A stretch of DNA of 45,283 bases, from contig NZ_JAUFPQ010000028.1 of NCBI RefSeq assembly GCF_030409305.1, forward strand, positions 1,838 to 47,120. Direction: 5' to 3'. Positions within the stretch are counted from its first letter, which is position 1. Each line of letters starts with the position of its first letter. This DNA is from Halomonas maura (GTDB lineage: Bacteria; Pseudomonadota; Gammaproteobacteria; Pseudomonadales; Halomonadaceae). This document shows, one piece after another, positions 9,996-18,105 of the stretch. Made by a program: the position numbers and the translations under genes. Under the pieces are notes generated by a model. The model was given only the letters and a program-made list of their open reading frames with translations. It was not told where the DNA came from and did no database searches.

Positions 9996-10193
9996 CAAAA
10001 TGTTCTCAGTTTATGTATACACAAAATGACGACCAAACAAAATCCTAATAAAAACTCAAGCAGTTGTTTTAAATCTCTTTTAGCCAACGACCCGGCAAAC
10101 AGCACGCGCTTGATTTCAACGAGACCTACGCCTACTTTGTGTACAAAGGATTTGTTTTTTGTTCACAACAACAACCCACCCACGGGAGTCCGC
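9996..10193 (+). promoter_or_regulatory. Promoter region with two operator candidates, allantoin racemase
   Basis: The strip is strikingly AT-rich against its surroundings. It holds ATGTATACAC (10013-10022) and TTGTGTACAA (10137-10146, one mismatch from TTGTATACAA). The second site lies 48 bp before the racemase start. Two spaced sites could allow cooperative binding or looping by a dimeric GntR regulator. Confidence 0.55.
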
Positions 10194-10940
10194 ATGCAAA
10201 TCCGCATCATCAACCCCAACACCACCCGCGGCATGACCGACACCATCGGCGCCGCCGCTCATCGGGTCGCCGCCCCCGGCACACGCATCACCGCCACCCA
10301 ACCGGCCCATGGCCCGGTCTCCATCGAGAGCCACTTCGACGAGGCCATCAGCGCCGTGGGCGTGCTCGAGGAGGTCATGGCCGGCGAACGCGACGGGATG
10401 GATGCCTATATCATCGCCTGCTTCGGTGACCCCGGCCTGCTGGCGGCGCGCGAGCTGACCCGGGCCCCGGTGATCGGCATCGCCGAGGCCGCCTTCCATA
10501 TGGCCACCCTGATCAGCACCCGCTTCTCGGTGGTCACCACCCTCGGGCGCACCGGCATCATCGCCGAGCACCTGCTCGAGCAATACGGCTTCCGTCATCA
10601 CTGTCGTCGGGTACGGGCCGCCGAGATCCCGGTGCTCGACCTCGAGGACGACGCCGATGCCGCTCTCTCCCGGATCATCGACGAGAGCCGCCGGGCCCGC
10701 GACGAGGACGGCATCGGCGCCATCGTGCTGGGCTGCGGCGGCATGGCCGACCTCACCGACGAGATCGGCGAGGCCGTGGGGCTGCCGGTGGTCGAGGGCG
10801 TGACCGCGGCGGTCAAGCTCAGCGAGGCGCTGGTCGGCCTGGGACTCGGCACCAGCAAGTACGGCGACCTGGCCTTCCCCCGGCCCAAGTCCTTTACCGG
10901 CGAGTTCAAGCGTTTCTCGAATCTGCAGCCCGTCCGTTGA
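10194..10940 (+). CDS. Allantoin/hydantoin racemase
   Basis: The 248-residue protein is a hydantoin-racemase-family enzyme with both catalytic cysteines, C76 in YIIACFGDPGLLAARE and C181 in IVLGCGGMADLTDE. The N-terminus MQIRIINPNTTRGMTD is the typical family start. The enzyme would interconvert (R)- and (S)-allantoin or other 5-substituted hydantoins. ATG at 10194 follows GGGAG; the frame is open further upstream but runs through the AT-rich promoter. Since UraD already makes (S)-allantoin, this racemase is most useful for racemic allantoin taken up by the NCS1 permeases encoded next to it. Substrate is inferred from context. Confidence 0.88.
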   Translation: MQIRIINPNTTRGMTDTIGAAAHRVAAPGTRITATQPAHGPVSIESHFDEAISAVGVLEEVMAGERDGMDAYIIACFGDPGLLAARELTRAPVIGIAEAAFHMATLISTRFSVVTTLGRTGIIAEHLLEQYGFRHHCRRVRAAEIPVLDLEDDADAALSRIIDESRRARDEDGIGAIVLGCGGMADLTDEIGEAVGLPVVEGVTAAVKLSEALVGLGLGTSKYGDLAFPRPKSFTGEFKRFSNLQPVR

Positions 10941-11078
10941 CCGACACGCTTTCTACGTAGTTCTTCCTGAAACCCATAACCACAAGACGCCACAGGCGCA
11001 CGCCAAGCCGCAAGCGACCTCCAGGGCCTGGCCCCGGAGATAACCACAAGTCAAGCAGACACTTGCGAGGACACGACG

Positions 11079-12455
11079 ATGAGCAACTCCACTCCCCACC
11101 ACCCGGCCACCCAGGCCGGCACGGCTCCTCCGGAGGCCATCTCGGGCCACAAGGCACCCGGCCAGGAGTCCCTGGCGCCCCAGCAGACCCGTATCATGGG
11201 GCGGGCCTCCTACTTCCTGGCCTGGTTCGGCGGCTGCGTCTCCATCGGCACCTTCGCCATGGGCTCCAGCGTGGTCGGCACCCTGAACCTGGTCCAGGCC
11301 ACCCTGGCCATCGCCATCGGCTGCTTCGTGATCGGTATCGCCCTGGCCCTGAACGGCGCCGCCGGCTACAAGTACGGCATCCCCTTCATGGTCCAGGCCC
11401 GCAGCGCCTTCGGCTTCTCCGGCACCCGACTGCCGGGGCTGGTGCGCGCCGTACCCGCCATCGTCTGGTACGGCTTCCAGAGCTGGATCGGTGCCGGCGC
11501 CCTGAACATGGTCTCGGCGACCCTGTTCGGCTTCGACAACCTGATCTTCTACTTCATCACCTTCCAGTTCCTGCAGATCGGCCTGTCGGTGATGGGCTTC
11601 CAGGGCATCAAGTGGCTGGAGAACATCGGCAGTGCCTTCATCCTCGCCTCGCTGGTCTACATGTTCTACGCCACGGTGCAGCGCTATGGCGACGAACTCT
11701 CCGCCAGCCTGCTGACCATGGAAGGCTCCTGGGGCATGCCGTTCTGGGGTGCCACCATGCTGTTCCTGGGCATCTACAGCACCATGATGCTCAACGTCAG
11801 CGACTATGCCCGCGAGCACAAGAAGGGCACCGGCACGGGCCTGCTGACCACCATCTACGCCATGTCGATCCTGCCCTGCACCCTGTTCATGGGCCTGATC
11901 GGTTTCATGGTCTCCGAGGCCACCGGCACCGCCGACCCCATCCAGGTGTTTGCCAATGCCGTGGACAACACCCCGCTGCTGATGACCACCCTGCTGTTCA
12001 TCGCCTTCGCCCAGGTCACCACCAACGTGCTCAACAACGTGGTGCCGCCGACCTATGTGCTGATGGACGTATTCAAGATGAAGTTCCAGGTGGCCACCGT
12101 GATCGTCGGCCTGCTGGCCTTCGCCACCTTCCCCTGGAAACTGGTGCAGCCGGACTCCGCTGCCGGCCTGCAACTGTTCGTGCAGACCTACTCCGCCTTC
12201 CTCGGCCCGATCTTCGCCGTCCTGGTGGTGGACTATTTCCTGATCCGGCGCCGCACCCTCGACCTCGGCAAGCTGTATGACGAGAACGGGCCCTATCGTG
12301 GCGTCAATCCGGCCGCCCTGGTCGCCACCGTCGTGGGCATCGTCGCGGCACTGAGCTTCTCCGCGGTGTCCTGGTACGCCAGCCTGATCCCGGCCGGCCT
12401 GACCTATCTGCTGCTGATGAAGACCTGGGCCCCCTGCCAGCGGTTCTGCAGCTGA
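11079..12455 (+). CDS. NCS1-family permease (purine/cytosine/allantoin-like), first copy
   Basis: The 458-residue membrane protein has the 12-helix layout of NCS1 nucleobase-cation symporters, after a polar 40-residue N-terminus. Visible signatures are MGRASYFLAWFGGCVSIGTF, YKYGIPFMVQARSAFGFSG (helix 2/3 region), IVWYGFQSWIGA (the substrate-site Trp region), and NVLNNVVPPTYVL. The sequence is closer to the cytosine/purine permease side than its neighbour. ATG at 11079 follows GCGAGGAC. It lies 138 bp downstream of the racemase on the same strand. Allantoin or a purine is a reasonable substrate from context; the sequence alone does not settle it. Confidence 0.85.
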   Translation: MSNSTPHHPATQAGTAPPEAISGHKAPGQESLAPQQTRIMGRASYFLAWFGGCVSIGTFAMGSSVVGTLNLVQATLAIAIGCFVIGIALALNGAAGYKYGIPFMVQARSAFGFSGTRLPGLVRAVPAIVWYGFQSWIGAGALNMVSATLFGFDNLIFYFITFQFLQIGLSVMGFQGIKWLENIGSAFILASLVYMFYATVQRYGDELSASLLTMEGSWGMPFWGATMLFLGIYSTMMLNVSDYAREHKKGTGTGLLTTIYAMSILPCTLFMGLIGFMVSEATGTADPIQVFANAVDNTPLLMTTLLFIAFAQVTTNVLNNVVPPTYVLMDVFKMKFQVATVIVGLLAFATFPWKLVQPDSAAGLQLFVQTYSAFLGPIFAVLVVDYFLIRRRTLDLGKLYDENGPYRGVNPAALVATVVGIVAALSFSAVSWYASLIPAGLTYLLLMKTWAPCQRFCS

Positions 12456-12495
12456 GGTCCTAGGCTTCAGGGTGACGGCGTCACCTCGCTCCTCC

Positions 12496-12518
12496 GGCCC
12501 TCCCCTCGCGGGAGGGCC
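12496..12518 (+). terminator. Intercistronic hairpin between the two NCS1 genes
   Basis: A 9-bp perfect stem GGCCCTCCC (12496-12504) with GGGAGGGCC (12510-12518) is followed by TTCAC only. It may attenuate transcription into the second permease gene. Confidence 0.45.
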
Positions 12519-12547
12519 TTCACACAACGACAAGACGGGCGAACCCC

Positions 12548-14008
12548 ATGATGGAAAACGAGCTGGAGATCCAGCATCGAGACCCGACCCTCTACAACGA
12601 GGACCTGGCGCCGATCAAGCACCGCGATCGCAACTGGGGCTGGTTCGAGATCTTCAATGTCTGGTCGAACGACATCCAGAGCCTGTTCGGCTACACCCTG
12701 GCGGCCTCGCTGTTCATCTCCTACGGCCTCAACGGCTGGGCGGTGATGGCGGCGATCATCCTCGCCGGCGTCGTGGTGATGTGGCTGGTCAACCTGACCG
12801 GCAAGCCGAGCGTCAAGTACGGCGTGCCCTTCCCGGTGATGATCCGCTCCAGCATGGGGGTGCGCGGGGCCAATTTCCCGGCCATGCTGCGGGCCATCAT
12901 CGGCATCTTCTGGTACGGGGTGCAGACCTACTTCGCCTCCACGGCAGTGGCACTGCTGATCACCGCGCTGATCGGCGACCCCGGCGGATCCTGGCTGGGC
13001 ATGTCCGCCGTGGGCTGGGTGTCCTTCGTGATCGTCTGGATCTTCCAGATGGCGCTGTTCTGGCAAGGCATCGACAAGATCAAGCACTTCCTCAACTGGG
13101 CCGGCCCCATGGTCTATGTGGTGATGGTGGCGCTGATGATCATCGTCTGGTTCCAGGCCGGCAGCGAGCTGCTGCCCGCGGTGAGCACCATCTTCAGCGG
13201 CAGCAGCGAGTATGAAGGCAGCGCCCTGACCGCCTTCCTGGCGATCACCGGCACCATGATCGCCTACTTCGCCGCCGTGGTGATCAACTTCGGCGACTTC
13301 TCGCGCTTCGTGAAGAGCGAAAAGCAGATGAAGCTCGGCAACCTGCTGGGTCTGCCGCTCAACGTGGCCTTCTTCTCCTTCATCGCCCTGATCATCACCG
13401 CCGGCACCCTGGCGCTGTTCGGCGAGACCCTGACCAACCCCTCGGACATCATCGAGCGGGTCGACTCCCTGCCCTTGACGCTGATCGCGGCGATCACCTT
13501 CTTCGCCGCCACCGTGGGCATCAACCTGGTCGCCAACTTCATTCCTCCGGCCTACGACCTGGCCAACCTCTTCCCGGGCAAGATCAGCTTCAAGATCGGT
13601 GGGCTGATCACCGCCGTGGTGGCTTTCTTCGTCGGGGCGCTGTGGGTCTCGGTGATCAGCCAGATCGGCATCGCCGGCTTCGTCAATGCCCTGGGGGCCA
13701 TCGTGGCGCCCTTCTACGGCATCATCGTGGTGGACTACTACCTGGTGAAGCGCCAGCACCTGAACATCCAGGACATGTTCACCGCCGACCCCGACGGGGC
13801 CTACCACTACGTCAAGGGCTGGAACAAGCGGGCCATCGGCGCCTTCGCCCTGGCCGCGCTGTTCTCGATCTCCTCGGTGTGGGTCCCGGCGCTCGAGGCG
13901 CTCGGCGGCTATGCCTGGCTGATCGGCGCCGCCCTGGGTGGGCTCTTCTACTACCTGCTGATGCGTGGCCACGGCACCGCAGCGCAAGGCGCTCGCCTGG
14001 CGGAATGA
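12548..14008 (+). CDS. NCS1-family permease (hydantoin/allantoin type), second copy
   Basis: The 486-residue membrane protein resembles the Mhp1/allantoin-permease branch of NCS1. The N-terminus has DLAPIKHRDRNWGWFEIFNVW, followed by a first helix with NDIQSLFGYTLAAS, GVPFPVMIRSSMGVRGANFP, IIGIFWYGVQTYFAS (the Trp that stacks on the hydantoin ring in Mhp1), and NLVANFIPPAYDLANLFP. It is only distantly similar to the permease encoded just upstream, so the pair is not a recent duplication. Two ATGs stand in tandem at 12548 and 12551 with no strong ribosome binding site. Together with the racemase it suggests uptake of allantoin or other hydantoins. Confidence 0.9.
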   Translation: MMENELEIQHRDPTLYNEDLAPIKHRDRNWGWFEIFNVWSNDIQSLFGYTLAASLFISYGLNGWAVMAAIILAGVVVMWLVNLTGKPSVKYGVPFPVMIRSSMGVRGANFPAMLRAIIGIFWYGVQTYFASTAVALLITALIGDPGGSWLGMSAVGWVSFVIVWIFQMALFWQGIDKIKHFLNWAGPMVYVVMVALMIIVWFQAGSELLPAVSTIFSGSSEYEGSALTAFLAITGTMIAYFAAVVINFGDFSRFVKSEKQMKLGNLLGLPLNVAFFSFIALIITAGTLALFGETLTNPSDIIERVDSLPLTLIAAITFFAATVGINLVANFIPPAYDLANLFPGKISFKIGGLITAVVAFFVGALWVSVISQIGIAGFVNALGAIVAPFYGIIVVDYYLVKRQHLNIQDMFTADPDGAYHYVKGWNKRAIGAFALAALFSISSVWVPALEALGGYAWLIGAALGGLFYYLLMRGHGTAAQGARLAE

Positions 14009-14068
14009 GGCCAGTCCGTTCGCCCGAGGTGCGCGGCAAAACAGAGCCAAGCTGACAGCCACGTTGGC

Positions 14069-14102
14069 CGCCGCCCCTGAAATTGAAATTTCAGGGGCGG
14101 CG
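14069..14102. promoter_or_regulatory. 15-bp-arm palindrome upstream of the RpiR gene
   Basis: A perfect inverted repeat, arms 14069-14083 and 14088-14102 around a TGAA loop, lies 60 bp past the permease stop and 92 bp before the RpiR start. Its GC-rich outer part would make a strong RNA stem (no T run), while the inner TGAAAT-N4-ATTTCA is a plausible operator. It may be the permease terminator, an RpiR autoregulatory site, or both. Confidence 0.55.
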
Positions 14103-14194
14103 CTGCTGTGTTAGGTTGAGACAACAAGGGGCGTGATGCCGTCTTCCGCGGCAACCGCAAGACGCGCCGCACCGCCTCGCTGCCAGGAAGACCG

Positions 14195-15076
14195 ATGATG
14201 AACGAAAAGGCCTCGACCGCCCCGGAAAGACCCCGCTCCCTGGAGGCAAGGATCCAGGAACATCTCTCCGAGCTCCCCTCCAGCGAACGCAAGCTCGCCG
14301 AGCTGATCCTCGATTTCCCGGGCGAGCTATCGGCCTATACCGCCACGGAACTGGCCAAGCTTGCCGGTGTGTCCAAGGCTGCGGCCTCACGGCTCTTCAA
14401 GCGGTTAGGCTTTACCAACTTCGAGGAGGCTCGCCGCCTGGTCCGCGACATCAAGCAGTGGGGCTCACCGATCTATCTGCACGAGCGTCAACAGGACTCG
14501 TCGCCACTGCCCTCCGAAAAGCAGGCCTTCCTGGACGATCATGTCGCGGCCCTGACGCGAACCTTCGAGCAACTGAATGAGGCGGATATCGAGGCCGCCC
14601 TGCAACGCATCGTCGAGGCGCGACGCATCTGGCTGGTCGGCTTTCGAAACAGCTATTTCATGGCCGCCTATGCGCGTTGGCAGTTCATTCAGTTCCGGCA
14701 GCAGGTCCACCTGCTCCCCCATCCCGGAGAAACATTCGGTGAGCATGTCACGGAGTTTGGAGAAGATGATCTGCTGATCGCGGTGGGGATGCGTCGCCGG
14801 GTCCCGGAGCTAGAGCGCGTCATGCAGGCCGCCCACGAACGCGGGATGCCCGTGCTCTATCTGACCGACTCCCTGGCCGGTGACAAGAAACCCGTCGCCA
14901 CCTGGACGCTGCGCTGCGACATCTCGAGCAGCTTCCTCTTCCACAGCTATGTCGGTCCCATGGGGCTCATCCACTACCTCAGCGTCCAGGCGGTGCGACT
15001 GACCGGCAAGTCGGGCCGCGTTCGCCTGGAGGACATCGAGATCGCCCACGAGAAGATGGGAGACTTCGACGACTGA
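14195..15076 (+). CDS. RpiR/MurR-family transcriptional regulator
   Basis: The 293-residue protein has the two RpiR-family domains: an N-terminal HTH (about residues 18-90; YTATELAKLAGVSKAAASRLFKRLGF is the recognition region, read at 48-73) and a C-terminal SIS sugar-isomerase-like domain (about 125-265), with WLVGFRNSYFMA and LLIAVGMRRR. Members bind small phosphorylated or acid effectors. It follows the permeases on the same strand but has its own upstream region. It is one of two regulators inside the purine island; its targets could be the permeases or the TGGAA-N5-TTCCA sites. ATG ATG at 14195 follows GGAAGACC. Confidence 0.88.
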   Translation: MMNEKASTAPERPRSLEARIQEHLSELPSSERKLAELILDFPGELSAYTATELAKLAGVSKAAASRLFKRLGFTNFEEARRLVRDIKQWGSPIYLHERQQDSSPLPSEKQAFLDDHVAALTRTFEQLNEADIEAALQRIVEARRIWLVGFRNSYFMAAYARWQFIQFRQQVHLLPHPGETFGEHVTEFGEDDLLIAVGMRRRVPELERVMQAAHERGMPVLYLTDSLAGDKKPVATWTLRCDISSSFLFHSYVGPMGLIHYLSVQAVRLTGKSGRVRLEDIEIAHEKMGDFDD

Positions 15077-15195
15077 GGCGACCGCTCCGGCCAGCTTCCC
15101 CTGGCGAGGACGGCACGCGGCAGCCTCCAGGGTCAGCGCCGACGGCTTGCGGCGAGGGCAAGGACGCCCCCGGGCGGAGGGAATGGTTCGGCAAT

Positions 15196-15936
15196 TCAGC
15201 CCGAGAAGATCTCGAACAGGTCCGGGGCCTCGTCCTCTTCCACGTGAATGGACAGCGAGGCCTCGATGGCCTTGAGGTGGCGGCTCATGAAGGCCTGGGC
15301 ACGCTCGCCGTTGCCGCTCACCAGGTAGCCCACCAGGTCGTCGTGGTCGTGGGATTCACAGCCCAGGTGGCCGGCGTTGCCGTACACTGCCAGGATCAGC
15401 GAGGAGCGCGAACACAGGCGTTCGACGAAGGCCGCCAGGGTGGCGTTGCCGGAGATCCGCGCCAGGCGGCCATGGAAGGCCGCGGAGAGCTTGATGGCGA
15501 CGCTCTGCTCGCCGGCCCGGAGGGCCTCGCGCTCACGCACCGCCAGTTCGCGCAGTGACTGGGCATCCTCGGCGGTGATGCGCCTGGCCACCTCGGGCAT
15601 CAGGCCGCACTCGACCATCTGCCGGGCATCGAAGACATCCTTGGCCTCGTCGGCGGTGGGCCGCGTCACGCTGGCGCCGCGGCGGGGCGTCAGGGTGACC
15701 AGCTGCTCCATAGCCAGGCGCTGGAGGATCTTGCGGATGCCGGTCCGGCTGATGCCGAAGACCTCGGCCAGGGCATCCTCGCGCAGCCGCGCACCGGGCT
15801 TGAGGCGATGCTCGATGATGGCATCGCTGATCGACTGGTAGATCGTCTCGTGACGCTCGGCGCCGTCGCCGTTCTTGCCGGGGCGACCGCCGCCGTCGCT
15901 GGACTTGCCCCCGGCAACGAGCTGACGCTGGTTCAT
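15196..15936 (-). CDS. GntR-family regulator, FadR/FCD subfamily
   Basis: The 246-residue protein has a winged HTH (about 28-95; LREDALAEVFGISRTGIRKILQRL is read at 51-74) and an all-helical FCD ligand domain (about 100-232) with the metal-type histidines H155 in FHGRLA and H220 in SRHLKAIE. The start at 15934-15936 follows GGAGGCGAG; a longer frame is open but would place the start on top of the TTGTATAC operator. It is transcribed convergently with rpiR and follows no other gene. Motif distribution suggests it controls the purine genes and itself. FCD regulators commonly bind palindromes with a GTnnAC core, which fits GTATAC. Confidence 0.9.
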   Translation of the reverse strand: MNQRQLVAGGKSSDGGGRPGKNGDGAERHETIYQSISDAIIEHRLKPGARLREDALAEVFGISRTGIRKILQRLAMEQLVTLTPRRGASVTRPTADEAKDVFDARQMVECGLMPEVARRITAEDAQSLRELAVREREALRAGEQSVAIKLSAAFHGRLARISGNATLAAFVERLCSRSSLILAVYGNAGHLGCESHDHDDLVGYLVSGNGERAQAFMSRHLKAIEASLSIHVEEDEAPDLFEIFSG

Positions 15937-15974
15937 GGACTGCTCGCCTCCGTGATAACCCTGTATGCCGCTCA

Positions 15975-15983
15975 TTGTATACG
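15975..15983 (-). promoter_or_regulatory. TTGTATAC operator candidate upstream of gntR
   Basis: The sequence TTGTATACG lies about 40 bp before the chosen gntR start. It matches the left arm and core of TTGTATACAA and suggests autoregulation. Confidence 0.5.
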
Positions 15984-16001
15984 CTTTCCGCTGCCCGACA
16001 C

Positions 16002-16034
16002 GACCACCGCCCGCCAAAAAGGCGGGCGGTGGTC
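16002..16034 (-). terminator. Terminator hairpin after puuD
   Basis: A 14-bp perfect stem GACCACCGCCCGCC (16002-16015) with GGCGGGCGGTGGTC (16021-16034) and an AAAAA loop (TTTTT on the coding strand) lies 27 bp past the puuD stop. It would end the puuD transcript and shield gntR. Confidence 0.65.
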
Positions 16035-16060
16035 AGCGGGGGTGGCGACTCGCCGTCAGC

Positions 16061-17323
16061 TCACGGGGCCCAGGCGGCGATCTCCGCACGCTCCTCGTCG
16101 GTCATCTGGGTGATGTTGCCAAGCGGCATGTAACCGCTGGCGATCACCTGCTTGACCTGGTCGGCCTGGCGCAGCAGTTGGTCCTGGGTCTCGAGGATCA
16201 CCCCGGCCGGTGCCGCCGAGAAGCCGGCATGCTCGGGGTTCTGGGCATGGCAGGACACGCAGCGTTCGGTGATGATGGCATGCACCTCCTCGAGCGCCCC
16301 GCCCTGGGCCACCGTCTCGCTGTCGGCCGGCAGCGCCTCGCCCCCGGCGGCCTCGGTGCTGGCCGTGGCGGCGGCCGTGGCCGTGGCGTTACCCGCGGTG
16401 GGCGCGCCGATCCACACCGCCACCAGGATCAGGGCGACCCCCGCCGCCGGGTAGGCGGGCTTGAGATGGCCAGCGTGCATCAGCACGAAGAACTGGCGGA
16501 TCAGGGCGCCGGCGAAGATGAACAGCGACATGATCACCCAGGACAGCTCATGGGTGTAGGTGAAGGAGTAGTGATTGCTGAGCATCAGCAGCACCACCGG
16601 CAGCGTGAAGTAGGTGTTGTGCACCGAGCGCTGCTTGCCGCGCTTGCCGTCGATGGGGTTGGGGGTCTCGCCGGCCTTCATGGCCTTCACCATGCGGCGC
16701 TGGCCCGGAATGATCCAGAAGAACACGTTCGCCGACATGGCGGTGGCCATCACCGCGCCGGTGAGCAGGAAGGCGGCGCGTCCGGCGAAGATCTGGGTGC
16801 TCAGGTAGGCCACCCCCACCATCATCACCGCCACGGCCAGGCTCAGCAGGCCATCACGCTCCATGTTGGGGCTGATGCGCTTGCACATCTCGTTGTAGAT
16901 CACCCAGCCCGAGAGCAGGAACAGCAGGGCCACCACGTTGGCCTGCCAGCCACTCAGATTGGCGGCCCATGCCCAGTCGCTGCCCGAGTTGACCAGGTAG
17001 AAGCCGGGGTTGGCCATGTACAGCAGCACGAACAGGCCGAAGCCGGAGAGCCAGGTCGTGTAGGCCTTCCAGAACGACCAGTGCAGGTCCTCGGGGAGTT
17101 TCTCCGGGGCGCTGGCGTACTTCTGGTTGTGGTAGAAGCCACCGCCATGCACCGCCCACATCTCGCCGAACACGCCCTTCTGCTTGTCCTCGGCCGCCTT
17201 GGGCGGGCGCAGGCCATTGTCCAGCATCACAAAATAGATCGACTCGCCGATCCAGGCCACGGCGGCGATCACGTGCAGCCACCTCAGCAGGAGGTTGGCG
17301 AAGTCCAGAAAGTAGGCTTCCAT
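16061..17323 (-). CDS. puuD: Membrane urate hydroxylase with cytochrome c domain
   Basis: The 420-residue protein matches PuuD, a membrane-bound urate oxidase that produces 5-hydroxyisourate and passes electrons to the respiratory chain. It has about eight hydrophobic helices in residues 8-310 (YFLDFANLLLRWLHVIAAVAWIGE at the start), an Ala/Thr-rich linker at 308-345, and a C-terminal cytochrome c domain with the haem motif CVSCH at 355-359 and the probable axial methionine in YMPLGN (399). H17, H59, H65 and H251/H258 are candidate metal or cofactor ligands. This class does not make H2O2 as soluble uricase does. It lies upstream of gntR and downstream of uraH on the same strand. Confidence 0.92.
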   Translation of the reverse strand: MEAYFLDFANLLLRWLHVIAAVAWIGESIYFVMLDNGLRPPKAAEDKQKGVFGEMWAVHGGGFYHNQKYASAPEKLPEDLHWSFWKAYTTWLSGFGLFVLLYMANPGFYLVNSGSDWAWAANLSGWQANVVALLFLLSGWVIYNEMCKRISPNMERDGLLSLAVAVMMVGVAYLSTQIFAGRAAFLLTGAVMATAMSANVFFWIIPGQRRMVKAMKAGETPNPIDGKRGKQRSVHNTYFTLPVVLLMLSNHYSFTYTHELSWVIMSLFIFAGALIRQFFVLMHAGHLKPAYPAAGVALILVAVWIGAPTAGNATATAAATASTEAAGGEALPADSETVAQGGALEEVHAIITERCVSCHAQNPEHAGFSAAPAGVILETQDQLLRQADQVKQVIASGYMPLGNITQMTDEERAEIAAWAP

Positions 17324-17546
17324 CGGTCAGGCCTCGTTGGAATTGTGCGATTGTTGTCTCGGTTCGGGGATGAGGGAACGACTGATTCATGTCGCGAGCG
17401 ATGAGAGGCGGGGACGCCTAGTCTGGCCGCCGCCGGAACGGAATCACCGGAGTTTACAGGGCGGTAAATGAGGATGTTGACCGGGCTCGCGTACGAGTAC
17501 CGCCGGCGACCAGGATATCGAGCGCAGCAATAAATCAGTGTTCCCT

Positions 17547-17900
17547 TCAGCTGCCACGGTAAGTGGAATAGCTGTACGGCGACAGCAGCAGCGGCACGTG
17601 ATAGTGCTGGCCGGCATCGGCGACGCCGAAGCGCAACGGGATCACGTCGAGGAAGCGTGGCGTGTCGCCGGCCACGCCCTGGCGGTCCAGGTAGTCTCCG
17701 GCATGGAAGACCAGTTCATATTCACCGGGGGTGAAGGCCTCGCCCTCGAGGATGGGCGCATCGCAGCGACCGTCGTCGTTGGTGACGACCTCGGTCAGGC
17801 GCTCTCGGCCATCGCCCCCGAGGCGATAGACCTCGATGCGAATGCCCTGTCCCGGGCAGCCGAGGGAGGTATCCAGCACATGTGTCGTCAGGCGTCCCAT
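17547..17900 (-). CDS. uraH: 5-hydroxyisourate hydrolase
   Basis: The 117-residue protein is a transthyretin-like HIU hydrolase that converts 5-hydroxyisourate to OHCU. The family hallmarks are complete: LTTHVLDTSLGCPG with H7, R45 in NDDGRCDAPI, HYHVPLLLSPYSYSTYRGS with H101, and the C-terminal YRGS. The start at 17898-17900 has GAGGAGAA upstream. It lies head to head with uraD across a 205-bp gap containing a TTGTATACAC site, and upstream of puuD, whose product it uses. Confidence 0.96.
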   Translation of the reverse strand: MGRLTTHVLDTSLGCPGQGIRIEVYRLGGDGRERLTEVVTNDDGRCDAPILEGEAFTPGEYELVFHAGDYLDRQGVAGDTPRFLDVIPLRFGVADAGQHYHVPLLLSPYSYSTYRGS

Positions 17901-18040
17901 CACGTTTCTCCTCTGTCGTCGATGCCGGCCCCGGCGAGAGGTCCGGCGGGAGTGTCTTCCGGTGGTCGCGCCCGCCGAGACGAGCGCCATCCTGTTAAGA
18001 ACAGTTTTAGCTCCAAATAGAGTACATATCAAAGACTTTA

Positions 18041-18050
18041 TTGTATACAC
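18041..18050. promoter_or_regulatory. TGTATACA operator candidate between uraH and uraD
   Basis: TTGTATACAC lies 56 bp before uraD and 141 bp before uraH, in the gap between the divergent genes. Nine of ten bases match the palindrome upstream of the racemase-like gene. Confidence 0.6.
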
Positions 18051-18105
18051 TTTTGTCGCTACCCTGACACCGCAGGTGGCAACCGCTCAGCAAGGAGACC
18101 AGACC

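Noticed and set aside
10953..12533. Minus-strand open frame of 526 codons opposite the first NCS1 gene
   Set aside because: Composition (Gly/His/Gln/Asp) is that of an antisense shadow; the plus-strand frame is a clear transporter.
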